This document shows positions 1 to 5,076 of a stretch of DNA of 5,076 nt, one piece after another. This DNA is from Solirubrobacterales bacterium (lineage in GTDB: Bacteria; Actinomycetota; Thermoleophilia; Solirubrobacterales; Solirubrobacteraceae), in contig PMKB01000026.1 of assembly GCA_003157595.1 (NCBI GenBank), positions 9,322 through 14,397 on the forward strand. The letters are read 5' to 3'. A program made the translations under genes and the position numbers. The notes under the pieces are model-generated. The model searched no databases, was not told where the DNA came from, and saw only the letters and a list, made by a program, of their open reading frames with translations. The stretch's first letter is position 1; each line of letters begins with the position of its first letter.

Positions 1-2348
1 GCGAGCGGATCGAGATGCGGCTGGAGCAGGCGCGCACGCTCGCGGCGACGCTCGAGGCCCGCGGACTTGCGCGCGAGGCCGAACTGGCGCAGCTGCGTGC
101 GCGCACGGGCGTGGATGAGGAGTCCGGCACGGCGCGGATCAAGCAGCTCGACGCCGAGCTGGCGCTGCTCGACGGCCGCCGCGAACAGGAGCTCGCAGGG
201 GAACTTGAGCAGCTTGAGGCGCAGCGCAGCGCGGTGGCCGGCGCGATCGTGGGGCTGGCGCGTGAGCGCGATGAAAGTGCGCGTGAGAGCGGGGTCGCCG
301 AGGCGGCGGTGGCGCGGGCACGCGAGGCGTTGCGCGAGGCCGAACGGGCCGCTGAGGAGGCGCGGCGCGAGGCGGCGGGAGTCGGTGCGCAGCTCGCTGG
401 CGTCAACCAGTTCCTGCGCAGCCACGCCGGCGCCGGTGCCGGCGCCGACGCGCTCGAGGGTGCGCTCAGCGTCGCGTCCGGCTACGAGCTCGCGCTCGCA
501 GCGACGCTCGGCGGCTCACTCGGGGCCGCGGTCGTCGCCGACCGCGCGCAGGCCCAGGCGGTCGTGGAGGGCGCCGGTGAGGAGGGGGCGCGCGCCCTCG
601 TGCTGGGACGCAGCTCGCCGCCGCCGGTGACGGGACCGCCGCCGGTCGCCGGCGCCCGCGCGCTGATCGAGTTGCTGAGCGGCGAAGACGCGGTGCTCGC
701 GGTCGCCGCGCGGCTGCTCGCGGACACCTGGGTCGTCGAGGATCTGGCGGCGCTGGGGGAGGACTTCGGCGGGACCGCCGTGACCCGCGCCGGGCGCGTC
801 TGGAGCGCAGCCCACGGCGAGCTGCGGCAGGCTCCGAGTGGTGGACGCGAGCGGGTGCTTGAGCAGCGCAACCGCCGCGAGTCGCTGCTCGTGGCGACTG
901 AGAGCGCGGCGCAGCGCGAGCAGACCGCGCTGGCGGCGGCGCAGGCCGCCGCGGCAGCGGTGAGCGCTGCGCTCGACGAGCGCGAGGCTGCCGACGCGCG
1001 TGCGCGCGCCGCCGACCGCGCGCACGCCGAGGCGCTCGAGGCGGAGCGACGCGCGCTGTGGCTGATCGAGCAGCGCCGCGCCGCGCCCGATCAGGGCGAG
1101 ATGGCGGTGCGCCGCGCCCAGCTCGAGGGTGAGCGCTCGGCGGAGCGCCGAGCCGTCGAGCGGATCGAGCACGAGCGCAGCGCTCGGGAGCAGCGGCTCG
1201 TGGCGCTCGAAGCGCAGTCGCGCGATCAGGCCGAGCTTGCTCCGGCGGCGGCGGCGCTCGCCGCGGCGCTCGAGGGGCTTGGCGCGACGCTCGCGGGCGT
1301 GCTCGACTCCTTCGAGCAGCAGTTGCGCGCCGACAGCGAAGCCGGCGAGGCGCTCGCGGGTGCGTTGCGCGAATGCGCGGGTGAGGAGAGCGGCCTGCAG
1401 GCCCGGCTGCGCGATCTGGCCGAAGCCGTCACGAGCGCGGAGGTCGGAGCGCAGCAGGCCCGTGACCAGACGGCCGAAGCGCAGGCCGAGCTCGGTGTGC
1501 TGGCGGGCAGGCTCGGGTTGGAGGCGACGGCGGCGGAGCAGGAGCTTCCGCAGAGCGAGCTTGCCGCGCTGCGAGACCGCGTCGAGCGGCTGGCACGCCG
1601 CCGCGAGGCGCTCGGCCCGGTCAATCCGCTCGCGGCGGAGGAGTACCGGGAGGCGCTCGAGCGCGTGGAGGAGCTGGAGGCTCAGCGCAGCGACCTGGAG
1701 AACGCGTTGCGCGAGCTGCGCGCGCTGATTCGCAACACCGACCGCGAGATCGCCGAGAGCTTCCAGCAGACCTTCGCGGCGGCGGCGGAGAACTTCGAGG
1801 CGCTGGTCGCCGACGTCTTTCCCGGCGGGCGCGGGCGCCTGCGGCTGGTCCGCGAGCAGGCCGGCCCGCGCGCGGTGCTCGGCGGGGAGGCGCTGGGGGC
1901 GGCGAGCGAGGAGGACGCGGCGGAGCTGGAGGCGGCGCAGGAGGAGGCCACGGCCGAGGGGCTCGGCCCGGATGAGCTGCTCGGCGTCGAGATCGAGGTC
2001 ACACCCGCCGGCAAGTCGATGAAGGGACTTTCGCTGCTGTCGGGCGGGGAGAAGTCGATGACGGCGATCGCCTTCCTGTTCGCCGTCTTCCTGGCGCGGC
2101 CCTGCCCGTTCTACATCCTCGACGAGGTCGAGGCCGCGCTCGACGATCTCAACATCGACCGCTTCCTCACACTGCTGCGCCGGCACAGCTCGCGCGCGCA
2201 GTTCATCGTCGTGACCCACCAGAAGCGCACGATGGAGGCAGCGGACTGGCTCTACGGCGTCTCGATGGGCGGTGACGGCACCTCCAAGGTCGTGTCGCGG
2301 CGGTTGGGCAGCGACGGGCTGGCCGAGGTTGACGCCGACGCGGCCTGA
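1..2348 (+). CDS. smc: Chromosome partition protein SMC, C-terminal part (5' end outside window)
   Basis: SMC is the DNA-binding ATPase of the SMC-ScpAB condensin, which compacts and helps segregate the bacterial chromosome. The reading frame is open from base 3 and has no start, so the N-terminal head with Walker A lies upstream. Counting from the Met codon at 15, residues 1-125 are Glu/Arg/Ala-rich coiled coil. Residues about 145-275 are the hinge (GYELALAATLGG, then the glycines of FGGTAV and GRVW). Residues 280-580 are the returning coiled coil, with the family motif LGPVNPLAAEEY at 533-544. The C-terminal half-head follows, with signature LSGGEK (675-680), Walker B FYILDE with catalytic E704, D-loop ALDD (708-711) and H-loop VVTH with H735. 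Two oddities are a Pro/Gly-rich loop in the hinge (200-213) and an acidic insertion between the VFPGGRG strand and the signature motif (about 612-655). The stop TGA overlaps the ftsY ATG. The family assignment is certain from the motifs; the hinge borders are approximate. Confidence 0.97.
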   Translation, partial: ERIEMRLEQARTLAATLEARGLAREAELAQLRARTGVDEESGTARIKQLDAELALLDGRREQELAGELEQLEAQRSAVAGAIVGLARERDESARESGVAEAAVARAREALREAERAAEEARREAAGVGAQLAGVNQFLRSHAGAGAGADALEGALSVASGYELALAATLGGSLGAAVVADRAQAQAVVEGAGEEGARALVLGRSSPPPVTGPPPVAGARALIELLSGEDAVLAVAARLLADTWVVEDLAALGEDFGGTAVTRAGRVWSAAHGELRQAPSGGRERVLEQRNRRESLLVATESAAQREQTALAAAQAAAAAVSAALDEREAADARARAADRAHAEALEAERRALWLIEQRRAAPDQGEMAVRRAQLEGERSAERRAVERIEHERSAREQRLVALEAQSRDQAELAPAAAALAAALEGLGATLAGVLDSFEQQLRADSEAGEALAGALRECAGEESGLQARLRDLAEAVTSAEVGAQQARDQTAEAQAELGVLAGRLGLEATAAEQELPQSELAALRDRVERLARRREALGPVNPLAAEEYREALERVEELEAQRSDLENALRELRALIRNTDREIAESFQQTFAAAAENFEALVADVFPGGRGRLRLVREQAGPRAVLGGEALGAASEEDAAELEAAQEEATAEGLGPDELLGVEIEVTPAGKSMKGLSLLSGGEKSMTAIAFLFAVFLARPCPFYILDEVEAALDDLNIDRFLTLLRRHSSRAQFIVVTHQKRTMEAADWLYGVSMGGDGTSKVVSRRLGSDGLAEVDADAA
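1848..1979 (+). other. Acidic insertion in the SMC C-terminal head domain
   Basis: This stretch encodes SMC residues about 612-655, between the conserved strand VFPGGRGRLRL and the strand GVEIEVTPAGK. It is rich in Glu, Asp and Ala (for example EEDAAELEAAQEEA). In familiar bacterial SMC proteins as I remember them, such as the mycobacterial one, these two strands are joined by a short acidic turn of roughly ten residues (of the type TEPDDMLTTG). Here the link is several times longer. It does not touch the ATPase signature, Walker B or H-loop residues, which are intact, so it is probably a surface loop on the head. The comparison is from memory, not an alignment. Confidence 0.6.
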
Positions 2349-3343
2349 TGGCGCGCGAGTGGTCCGAGTTGCTGGTGCTCCGCAGCGCCGGGCCGGCGGC
2401 GCCGGCAGACGGCGAGGAGTCGACCGCGGAACGCCGCGGCTTCGTTCGCCGTTTGCGTGCGAGCCTGCGTGCGACGCGCGAGGCGCTCGGTGCGAGCCTC
2501 GCCCAGACGCTGGCGGACGCTGACTGGGAGGCGCTCGAGGAGGCGCTGATCCTCGCCGACGTGGGTCCGGCTACGACCGCCGCGGTGGTCGAGGAGCTGG
2601 CGAGCGTGGCGCGTCGCGAGCGCCTTGAGGGCGAGGCGTTGCGCGAGCGGCTGGCCGCGATCCTCGCGCAGAGCGCGCGCGGGGGCGAGAGCGAGTTCGA
2701 CACCACGATCGATCTGCGCCCGGCGCCCACGGTCGTGCTGATGGTCGGCGTCAACGGCACCGGCAAGACGACCACGCTCGGCAAGCTCGCCTGGCAGCTG
2801 CGCGAGCACTTCGGCCTCTCGGTGCTGCTCGCCGCCGCCGACACCTACCGGGCTGCGGCGACCGAGCAGCTGGCGGAGTGGGCCCGCCGCGCAGGCTGCG
2901 AGATCGTCACCGGCGAGCCGCGGTCCGATCCTGGTGCCGTCGCGTTTGAGGCACTGGCAGCGGCGCGCGCCGGCGGCCACGACGTGGTGCTGATCGACAC
3001 CGCGGGGCGGCTGCACAACCAGGAGCCGCTGATGGCCGAGCTCGAGAAGGTGCGCCGGGTGATCGCGCGCCAGCTCGACGGCGCGCCCCACGAGACGCTG
3101 CTGACGATCGACGCGACGACCGGCCGCAACGGCGTGCGGCAGGCCGAGCTCTTCTCGCGCGCCGTCGAGGTCGACGGCGTCGTGCTGACCAAGCTCGACG
3201 GCAGCGCGAAGGGCGGTGTGGCGATCGCGATCGCGCGCGAACTTGGGATCCCGGTCAAGCTGATCGGCGTCGGCGAGCAACTCGACGATCTGCGACCGTT
3301 CGACGCCGATGAGTTCGCCCGGGCGCTGATCGGCCTGGAGTGA
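2348..3343 (+). CDS. ftsY: Signal recognition particle receptor FtsY (SRP GTPase)
   Basis: FtsY is the membrane-associated receptor that docks the SRP-ribosome complex at the Sec translocon, forming a twinned GTPase with Ffh. The 331-residue product shows the whole NG domain. The N-domain helices (about 32-105) begin with the amphipathic RGFVRRLRASLRATREAL, the usual membrane-contacting helix. Then come the P-loop GVNGTGKTTT (134-143), DTYRAAA (165-171), DTAGR (217-221), TKLDGSAKGG (281-290) and the closing GVGEQLDDLRPF (307-318). The acidic A domain seen in E. coli is almost absent: only about 30 residues precede the NG domain, as in many compact FtsY proteins. The ATG at 2348 shares its A with the smc stop codon and has no good Shine-Dalgarno nearby, so translation is probably coupled to smc. 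No other Met lies before the NG domain. A terminator-like hairpin follows the stop. Confidence 0.97.
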   Translation: MAREWSELLVLRSAGPAAPADGEESTAERRGFVRRLRASLRATREALGASLAQTLADADWEALEEALILADVGPATTAAVVEELASVARRERLEGEALRERLAAILAQSARGGESEFDTTIDLRPAPTVVLMVGVNGTGKTTTLGKLAWQLREHFGLSVLLAAADTYRAAATEQLAEWARRAGCEIVTGEPRSDPGAVAFEALAAARAGGHDVVLIDTAGRLHNQEPLMAELEKVRRVIARQLDGAPHETLLTIDATTGRNGVRQAELFSRAVEVDGVVLTKLDGSAKGGVAIAIARELGIPVKLIGVGEQLDDLRPFDADEFARALIGLE

Positions 3344-3346
3344 GGC

Positions 3347-3398
3347 GCCTCGCGGGCGGCCCGCCGGTGCGCCCGCCGGCCCGCTGGCCTCGCGGGCG
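3347..3398 (+). repeat. Pair of 12-bp direct repeats in the ftsY-nfeD gap
   Basis: GCCTCGCGGGCG occurs at 3347-3358 and again at 3387-3398, 40 bp apart, and a second pair GCCCGCCGG lies between them at 3359-3367 and 3371-3379. Either 12-mer can pair with CGCCCGC at 3370-3376, giving two mutually exclusive hairpins. The simplest reading is that the repeats are by-products of the terminator structure. At this base composition short repeats also arise by chance. Confidence 0.5.
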
Positions 3399-3424
3399 CC
3401 AGTTGGGGCGGCGGGCCGTGTTTT
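3357..3424 (+). terminator. Probable Rho-independent terminator after ftsY
   Basis: A nested GC hairpin follows the ftsY stop by 13 bases. The outer stem is CGGCCCGCCG (3357-3366) with CGGCGGGCCG (3409-3418), ten perfect pairs. The inner stem is GCGCCCGC (3369-3376) with GCGGGCGC (3392-3399), eight perfect pairs. The 3' arm is followed by GTGTTTT ending at 3424. The T run is short, which is common in GC-rich actinobacteria. It would end the smc-ftsY transcript and insulate the nfeD promoter just downstream. An alternative fold of the 3' arm with CGGCCCGC at 3377-3384 is also possible. Confidence 0.65.
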
Positions 3425-3458
3425 GCGGCGAGTTCTCACGTCGAAGGTCGGGACGCGC

Positions 3459-3464
3459 CATAAT
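3459..3464 (+). promoter_or_regulatory. Probable -10 box of a leaderless nfeD-SPFH promoter
   Basis: CATAAT matches the sigma-70-type -10 consensus TATAAT at five of six positions and stands out as one of very few AT-rich hexamers in the window. It ends six bases before the ATG at 3471, so the expected transcription start falls on or next to that start codon. No convincing -35 box is visible: TTCTCA at 3433-3438 is 20 bases upstream, longer than usual. No Shine-Dalgarno is suitably placed either. Both absences fit a leaderless transcript, which is frequent in actinobacteria. Confidence 0.6.
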
Positions 3465-3470
3465 CGATGC

Positions 3471-3902
3471 ATGGGCTCATGGGTGCTGTGGACGATCGTG
3501 GCCGCTGCCTTCACCCTCGGCGAGCTGCACACGAACTCGTTCTACCTCGCGCCGTTCGCCTTCGGGGGAGCCGTCGCCGCCGTGCTTGCCGCGCTCGGAT
3601 CCGGCGGCCTGGTGGCCGTTGTCGCCTTCGCGGCTGCCGCGCTCCTTTTCCTTTTGCTGCTGCGCCCGATCGCTGTCCGTCACCGCAAGGGAGTGCCGGC
3701 GATTCGCACCGGCGCCGCGGCGCTGATCGGCCAGCCGGCGCTCGTGCTCGAGCGGATCGCGAACAACGAGGGCGTCGGCACGGTGAAGATCGGCGGCGAG
3801 GTGTGGACCGCGCGGTCCTACGACGAGGAGCAGGTCATCCCCGCGGGCGAGCGCGTCGAAGTGGTCGAGATCAGGGGCGCCACGGCGCTCGTCATGCCTT
3901 AG
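3471..3902 (+). CDS. Short NfeD-like membrane protein with C-terminal OB fold
   Basis: The 143-residue product has the layout of short NfeD proteins, the usual operon partners of stomatin-type SPFH proteins. There is an N-terminal membrane segment (about 3-18), two closely spaced hydrophobic helices (about 25-43 and 46-66), a basic loop RPIAVRHRKG, and a soluble beta-rich OB-fold domain (about 82-143). The OB fold is recognisable from LIGQPALVLERI, GTVKIGGEVWTARS, the IPAGERVEVVEI block and the final GATALVMP. It lacks the ClpP-like serine protease domain of long NfeD proteins, so no proteolytic role is implied. The likely role is as a membrane partner of the downstream SPFH protein. I chose ATG 3471 because it begins the hydrophobic segment and lies just after the -10 box. 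A TTG at 3423 in the same frame would add 16 polar residues and start inside the terminator T run. The family is clear; the cellular process it serves is not shown by sequence. Confidence 0.9.
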   Translation: MGSWVLWTIVAAAFTLGELHTNSFYLAPFAFGGAVAAVLAALGSGGLVAVVAFAAAALLFLLLLRPIAVRHRKGVPAIRTGAAALIGQPALVLERIANNEGVGTVKIGGEVWTARSYDEEQVIPAGERVEVVEIRGATALVMP

Positions 3903-3903
3903 C

Positions 3904-3909
3904 GAGGAG
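3904..3909 (+). promoter_or_regulatory. Shine-Dalgarno site for the SPFH gene
   Basis: GAGGAG lies right after the nfeD stop and six bases before the GTG at 3916. It is the clearest ribosome binding site in the window and fixes GTG 3916 as the start. It contrasts with nfeD, ftsY and ffh, none of which has a good site. Confidence 0.85.
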
Positions 3910-3915
3910 TCCCAC

Positions 3916-4812
3916 GTGGTCGGATTGATCGTCGTAGCAGTGGTCGTCGTGGTAGCACTCGCACTCGCGGCAAAGACGATTCGAGTGATCCCGCAGGCGC
4001 GGGCGGCGGTGCTCGAGCGCCTCGGGCGCTACCACCGCACGCTGGAGCCCGGTCTCACCTTCGTGACGCCGTTCATCGACCGCGTGCGGCCGCTGATCGA
4101 CCTGCGCGAGCAGGTCGTCAACTTCTCTCCCCAGCCGGTGATCACGCAGGACAACGTCGTCGTGAACATCGAGACGGTCCTGTATTTCACGATCAACGAC
4201 GCGAGGGCCGCGACCTACGAGATCGCGAGCCCGCTGCAAGCGATCGAGCAGCTCACGGTCACAACGCTGCGTAACGTGATCGGTGGTCTGACGCTGGAGC
4301 AGACGCTGACCAGCCGCGAGGGCGTCAACACGGAACTGCGTGCCGTGCTCGATGAGGCCACCGGCAAGTGGGGCATCCGCATCAACCGCGTTGAGATCAA
4401 GTCCGTCGACCCGCCGGCCGACATCAAGGCGGCGATGGAGAAGCAGATGCGCGCAGAGCGCGACCGGCGCGCGGCGATCCTGACCGCGGAGGGCACCAAG
4501 CAGGCGGCGATCCTGACGGCCGAGGGGGAGCAGCAGGCGGCCGTGCTGACGGCCGAGGGTGCCCGCCAGGCGGCGATCCTGCGCGCCGAGGGCGAAGCGA
4601 AGGCGATCGCCACCGTGTTCGCTGCGATCCATGCCGGCAAGCCCGACCAGCAGCTGCTCAGCTACCAGTACCTGCAGATGCTGCCACAGCTCGCCAAGGG
4701 CGAGGCGAACAAGGTGTTCGTGATCCCATCCGAGTTCACGCAGGCATTCGCGGGGATCGGCGACTCGCTGAGCCGCGCGCTGCCGGCGAAGTCGAAGCCA
4801 GAGGAGAAGTGA
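3916..4812 (+). CDS. SPFH/Band 7 protein, paraslipin-type (stomatin/QmcA family)
   Basis: The 298-residue product matches bacterial paraslipins (QmcA/SLP-2-like), oligomeric membrane scaffolds that ring membrane microdomains and are linked to membrane protein quality control. In order it shows a single N-terminal hydrophobic anchor (2-19); the SPFH domain beginning IPQARAAVLERLGRYHRTLEPG (split here only by position, 25-46) with TPFIDRV (51-57); the conserved DLREQVVNF and QPVITQDNV blocks (62-81); and RNVIGGLTLEQTL and WGIRINRVEIK. After DPP (165-167) come a charged helix, four 11-residue repeats (186-229), and the family tail LLSYQYLQMLPQLAKGEANKVFVIP (two blocks, 247-271). The tail ends in a short Lys/Glu-rich segment. 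The GTG start has a good Shine-Dalgarno, and the gene is 13 bp after nfeD, so the two are co-transcribed and probably form a complex. Family assignment is firm; client proteins and physiological role are unknown from the sequence. Confidence 0.94.
   Translation: MVGLIVVAVVVVVALALAAKTIRVIPQARAAVLERLGRYHRTLEPGLTFVTPFIDRVRPLIDLREQVVNFSPQPVITQDNVVVNIETVLYFTINDARAATYEIASPLQAIEQLTVTTLRNVIGGLTLEQTLTSREGVNTELRAVLDEATGKWGIRINRVEIKSVDPPADIKAAMEKQMRAERDRRAAILTAEGTKQAAILTAEGEQQAAVLTAEGARQAAILRAEGEAKAIATVFAAIHAGKPDQQLLSYQYLQMLPQLAKGEANKVFVIPSEFTQAFAGIGDSLSRALPAKSKPEEK
4471..4602 (+). repeat. Four tandem 33-bp repeats encoding 11-residue coiled-coil units
   Basis: Units run 4471-4503, 4504-4536, 4537-4569 and 4570-4602, all in frame in the SPFH gene. 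The protein pattern is A-A-(I/V)-L-(T/R)-A-E-G-x-x-(Q/K). The 12-mer GCGGCGATCCTG begins units 1, 2 and 4 exactly, while the third codon bases elsewhere differ, so the units are old and kept by protein selection. An 11-residue (hendecad) period suits a long, slightly right-handed or straight helix, and such AEG repeats are a known feature of paraslipins and flotillin-type tails, where they line up neighbouring subunits. Confidence 0.9.
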
Positions 4813-4828
4813 GGCCGGGTTCGTCTCC

Positions 4829-4908
4829 GCTTCGCGGGGCCCTGCCTGCTGGCCATTCTCGCGGCTTCGCGCGTGCGCGCGGCCGTTCTGGCCCCGCTGA
4901 GCCGAAGC
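4829..4908 (+). other. Inverted-repeat-rich region between the SPFH gene and ffh
   Basis: The 95 bases before the ffh palindrome can fold into one long hairpin. GCTTCG (4829-4834) pairs with CGAAGC (4903-4908), and CGGGGCC (4835-4841) pairs with GGCCCCG (4890-4896), with six bases bulged on the 3' side. Smaller hairpins compete, namely CCGC-TTC-GCGG (4827-4837) and CGCG-GCTT-CGCG (4860-4871). There is no T run after any arm, so a classic terminator is not supported. It may be a weak terminator for nfeD-SPFH, a structured ffh leader, or chance pairing in GC-rich DNA. Confidence 0.4.
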
Positions 4909-4937
4909 TAGTGGGCCTTCCCGGGAAGACCCACTAG
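4908..4937 (+). promoter_or_regulatory. Near-perfect 30-bp palindrome just before the ffh start
   Basis: The outer arms CTAGTGGG (4908-4915) and CCCACTAG (4930-4937) are exact inverted repeats. Between them lies the perfect 12-bp palindrome CTTCCCGGGAAG (4917-4928). Only the pair 4916/4929 (C and A) breaks the symmetry. The element ends four bases before the GTG of ffh and occupies the place where a Shine-Dalgarno should be. As RNA it forms a stem of eight plus four pairs with a CCGG loop; as DNA it is a two-fold symmetric site. Its role is unknown: translational control hairpin, repressor operator, or 3' end of the upstream transcript. Confidence 0.6.
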
Positions 4938-4941
4938 AGCC

Positions 4942-5076
4942 GTGTTCGACTCGCTTTCGGAGAAGCTGCAGGCAACCCTGTCCGGGCTGCGCGGCCGTGG
5001 CGTGCTCAGCGAGGAGGACGTCACACGCTCGCTGCGCGAGATCCGCCTCGCACTGCTCGAGGCCGACGTGAACTTC
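4942..5076 (+). CDS. ffh: Signal recognition particle protein Ffh, N-terminal 45 residues (runs off window)
   Basis: Translation from GTG 4942 gives MFDSLSEKLQATLSGLRG, then VLSEEDVTRSLREIRLALL and EADVNF at the window edge. This is the highly conserved N-domain opening of Ffh, the SRP54 homologue that binds signal sequences on ribosomes together with SRP RNA and then docks with FtsY. The frame has a TAG stop at 4909-4911, and no other start codon lies between it and 4942, so the GTG start is well determined. No Shine-Dalgarno is visible, since the palindrome fills that position. The G domain and the methionine-rich M domain lie beyond the window. Its nearness to ftsY is functionally sensible, though here the nfeD-SPFH pair separates them. 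Confidence 0.95.
   Translation, partial: MFDSLSEKLQATLSGLRGRGVLSEEDVTRSLREIRLALLEADVNF

Noticed and set aside
516..2219. Long open frame (567 codons) on the - strand across smc
   Set aside because: It is antisense to a certain SMC gene. Its Arg/Leu/Gln-rich translation has no recognisable domain and is the expected mirror of GC-rich codons.
3423..3470. Upstream TTG start for nfeD
   Set aside because: It would begin inside the terminator T run, add a polar leader before the membrane segment, and overlap the -10 box.
2252..3532. Long open frame (426 codons) on the - strand across ftsY
   Set aside because: It lies opposite conserved FtsY motifs and reads through the terminator and promoter region, and its product is low-complexity. 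It is a shadow of GC-rich coding DNA.
3340..3726. Alternative + strand frame (128 codons) starting just before the ftsY stop
   Set aside because: It runs through the terminator hairpin and overlaps nfeD in another frame, with an Arg/Pro/Ser-rich product lacking any motif.
3892..4632. 246-codon open frame on the - strand across the SPFH gene
   Set aside because: Its apparent repeats (LGRQ/ALRGQDRR type) are just the reverse of the sense hendecad repeats; there is no independent support.
4908..4937. Rho-independent terminator for nfeD-SPFH at the palindrome
   Set aside because: No T run follows either arm on either strand. A factor-dependent 3' end cannot be excluded, but a classic terminator is not supported.
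4813..4941. SRP RNA (4.5S/ffs) next to ffh
   Set aside because: The conserved GGAA-type tetraloop and adjacent asymmetric loop are absent on both strands. The CCCGGGAAG resemblance comes only from the palindrome.

Overview
This is a very GC-rich window carrying five protein genes, all on the + strand: the 3' part of smc, complete ftsY, a short nfeD-like membrane protein gene, a stomatin/paraslipin (SPFH) gene, and the first 45 codons of ffh. The high GC, the heavy use of GCG/CGC/CTC/GAG codons, the smc-ftsY-ffh grouping and a probable leaderless promoter all fit an actinobacterium. My best guess is a deep-branching lineage such as Thermoleophilia (Solirubrobacter/Conexibacter-like). That placement is an inference from style and gene order, not from a search.

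Layout. Bases 1-2348 encode the C-terminal roughly 780 residues of the chromosome-condensing ATPase SMC: end of the first coiled coil, hinge, second coiled coil and C-terminal ATPase half-head. ftsY (2348-3343) overlaps the smc stop by one base (TGATG), so the two are probably co-transcribed and translationally coupled. A 127-bp gap (3344-3470) follows. It contains a strong nested GC hairpin ending in TTTT, read as a terminator, then a CATAAT -10 box seven bases from the ATG of the next gene. nfeD (3471-3902) and the SPFH gene (3916-4812) are 13 bp apart and form a typical membrane-scaffold pair. A second gap of 129 bp (4813-4941) is rich in inverted repeats and ends in a nearly perfect 30-bp palindrome only four bases from the GTG start of ffh. 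ffh runs off the right edge.

How the genes work together. FtsY (SRP receptor) and Ffh (SRP protein) are partner GTPases of co-translational membrane targeting. NfeD and the SPFH protein are expected to form a membrane microdomain or membrane-quality-control assembly. SMC acts in chromosome compaction and segregation. The nfeD-SPFH pair sits between the two halves of the SRP pathway, flanked on one side by a terminator and own promoter and on the other by a structured leader, so it looks like an independent two-gene transcription unit placed inside a housekeeping cluster.

I see no mobile element, CRISPR array, tRNA, rRNA or recognisable SRP RNA. No wholly novel system is evident. The points most worth following are the palindrome in front of ffh, the probable leaderless nfeD promoter, the acidic insertion in the SMC head, and the placement of nfeD-SPFH between ftsY and ffh.
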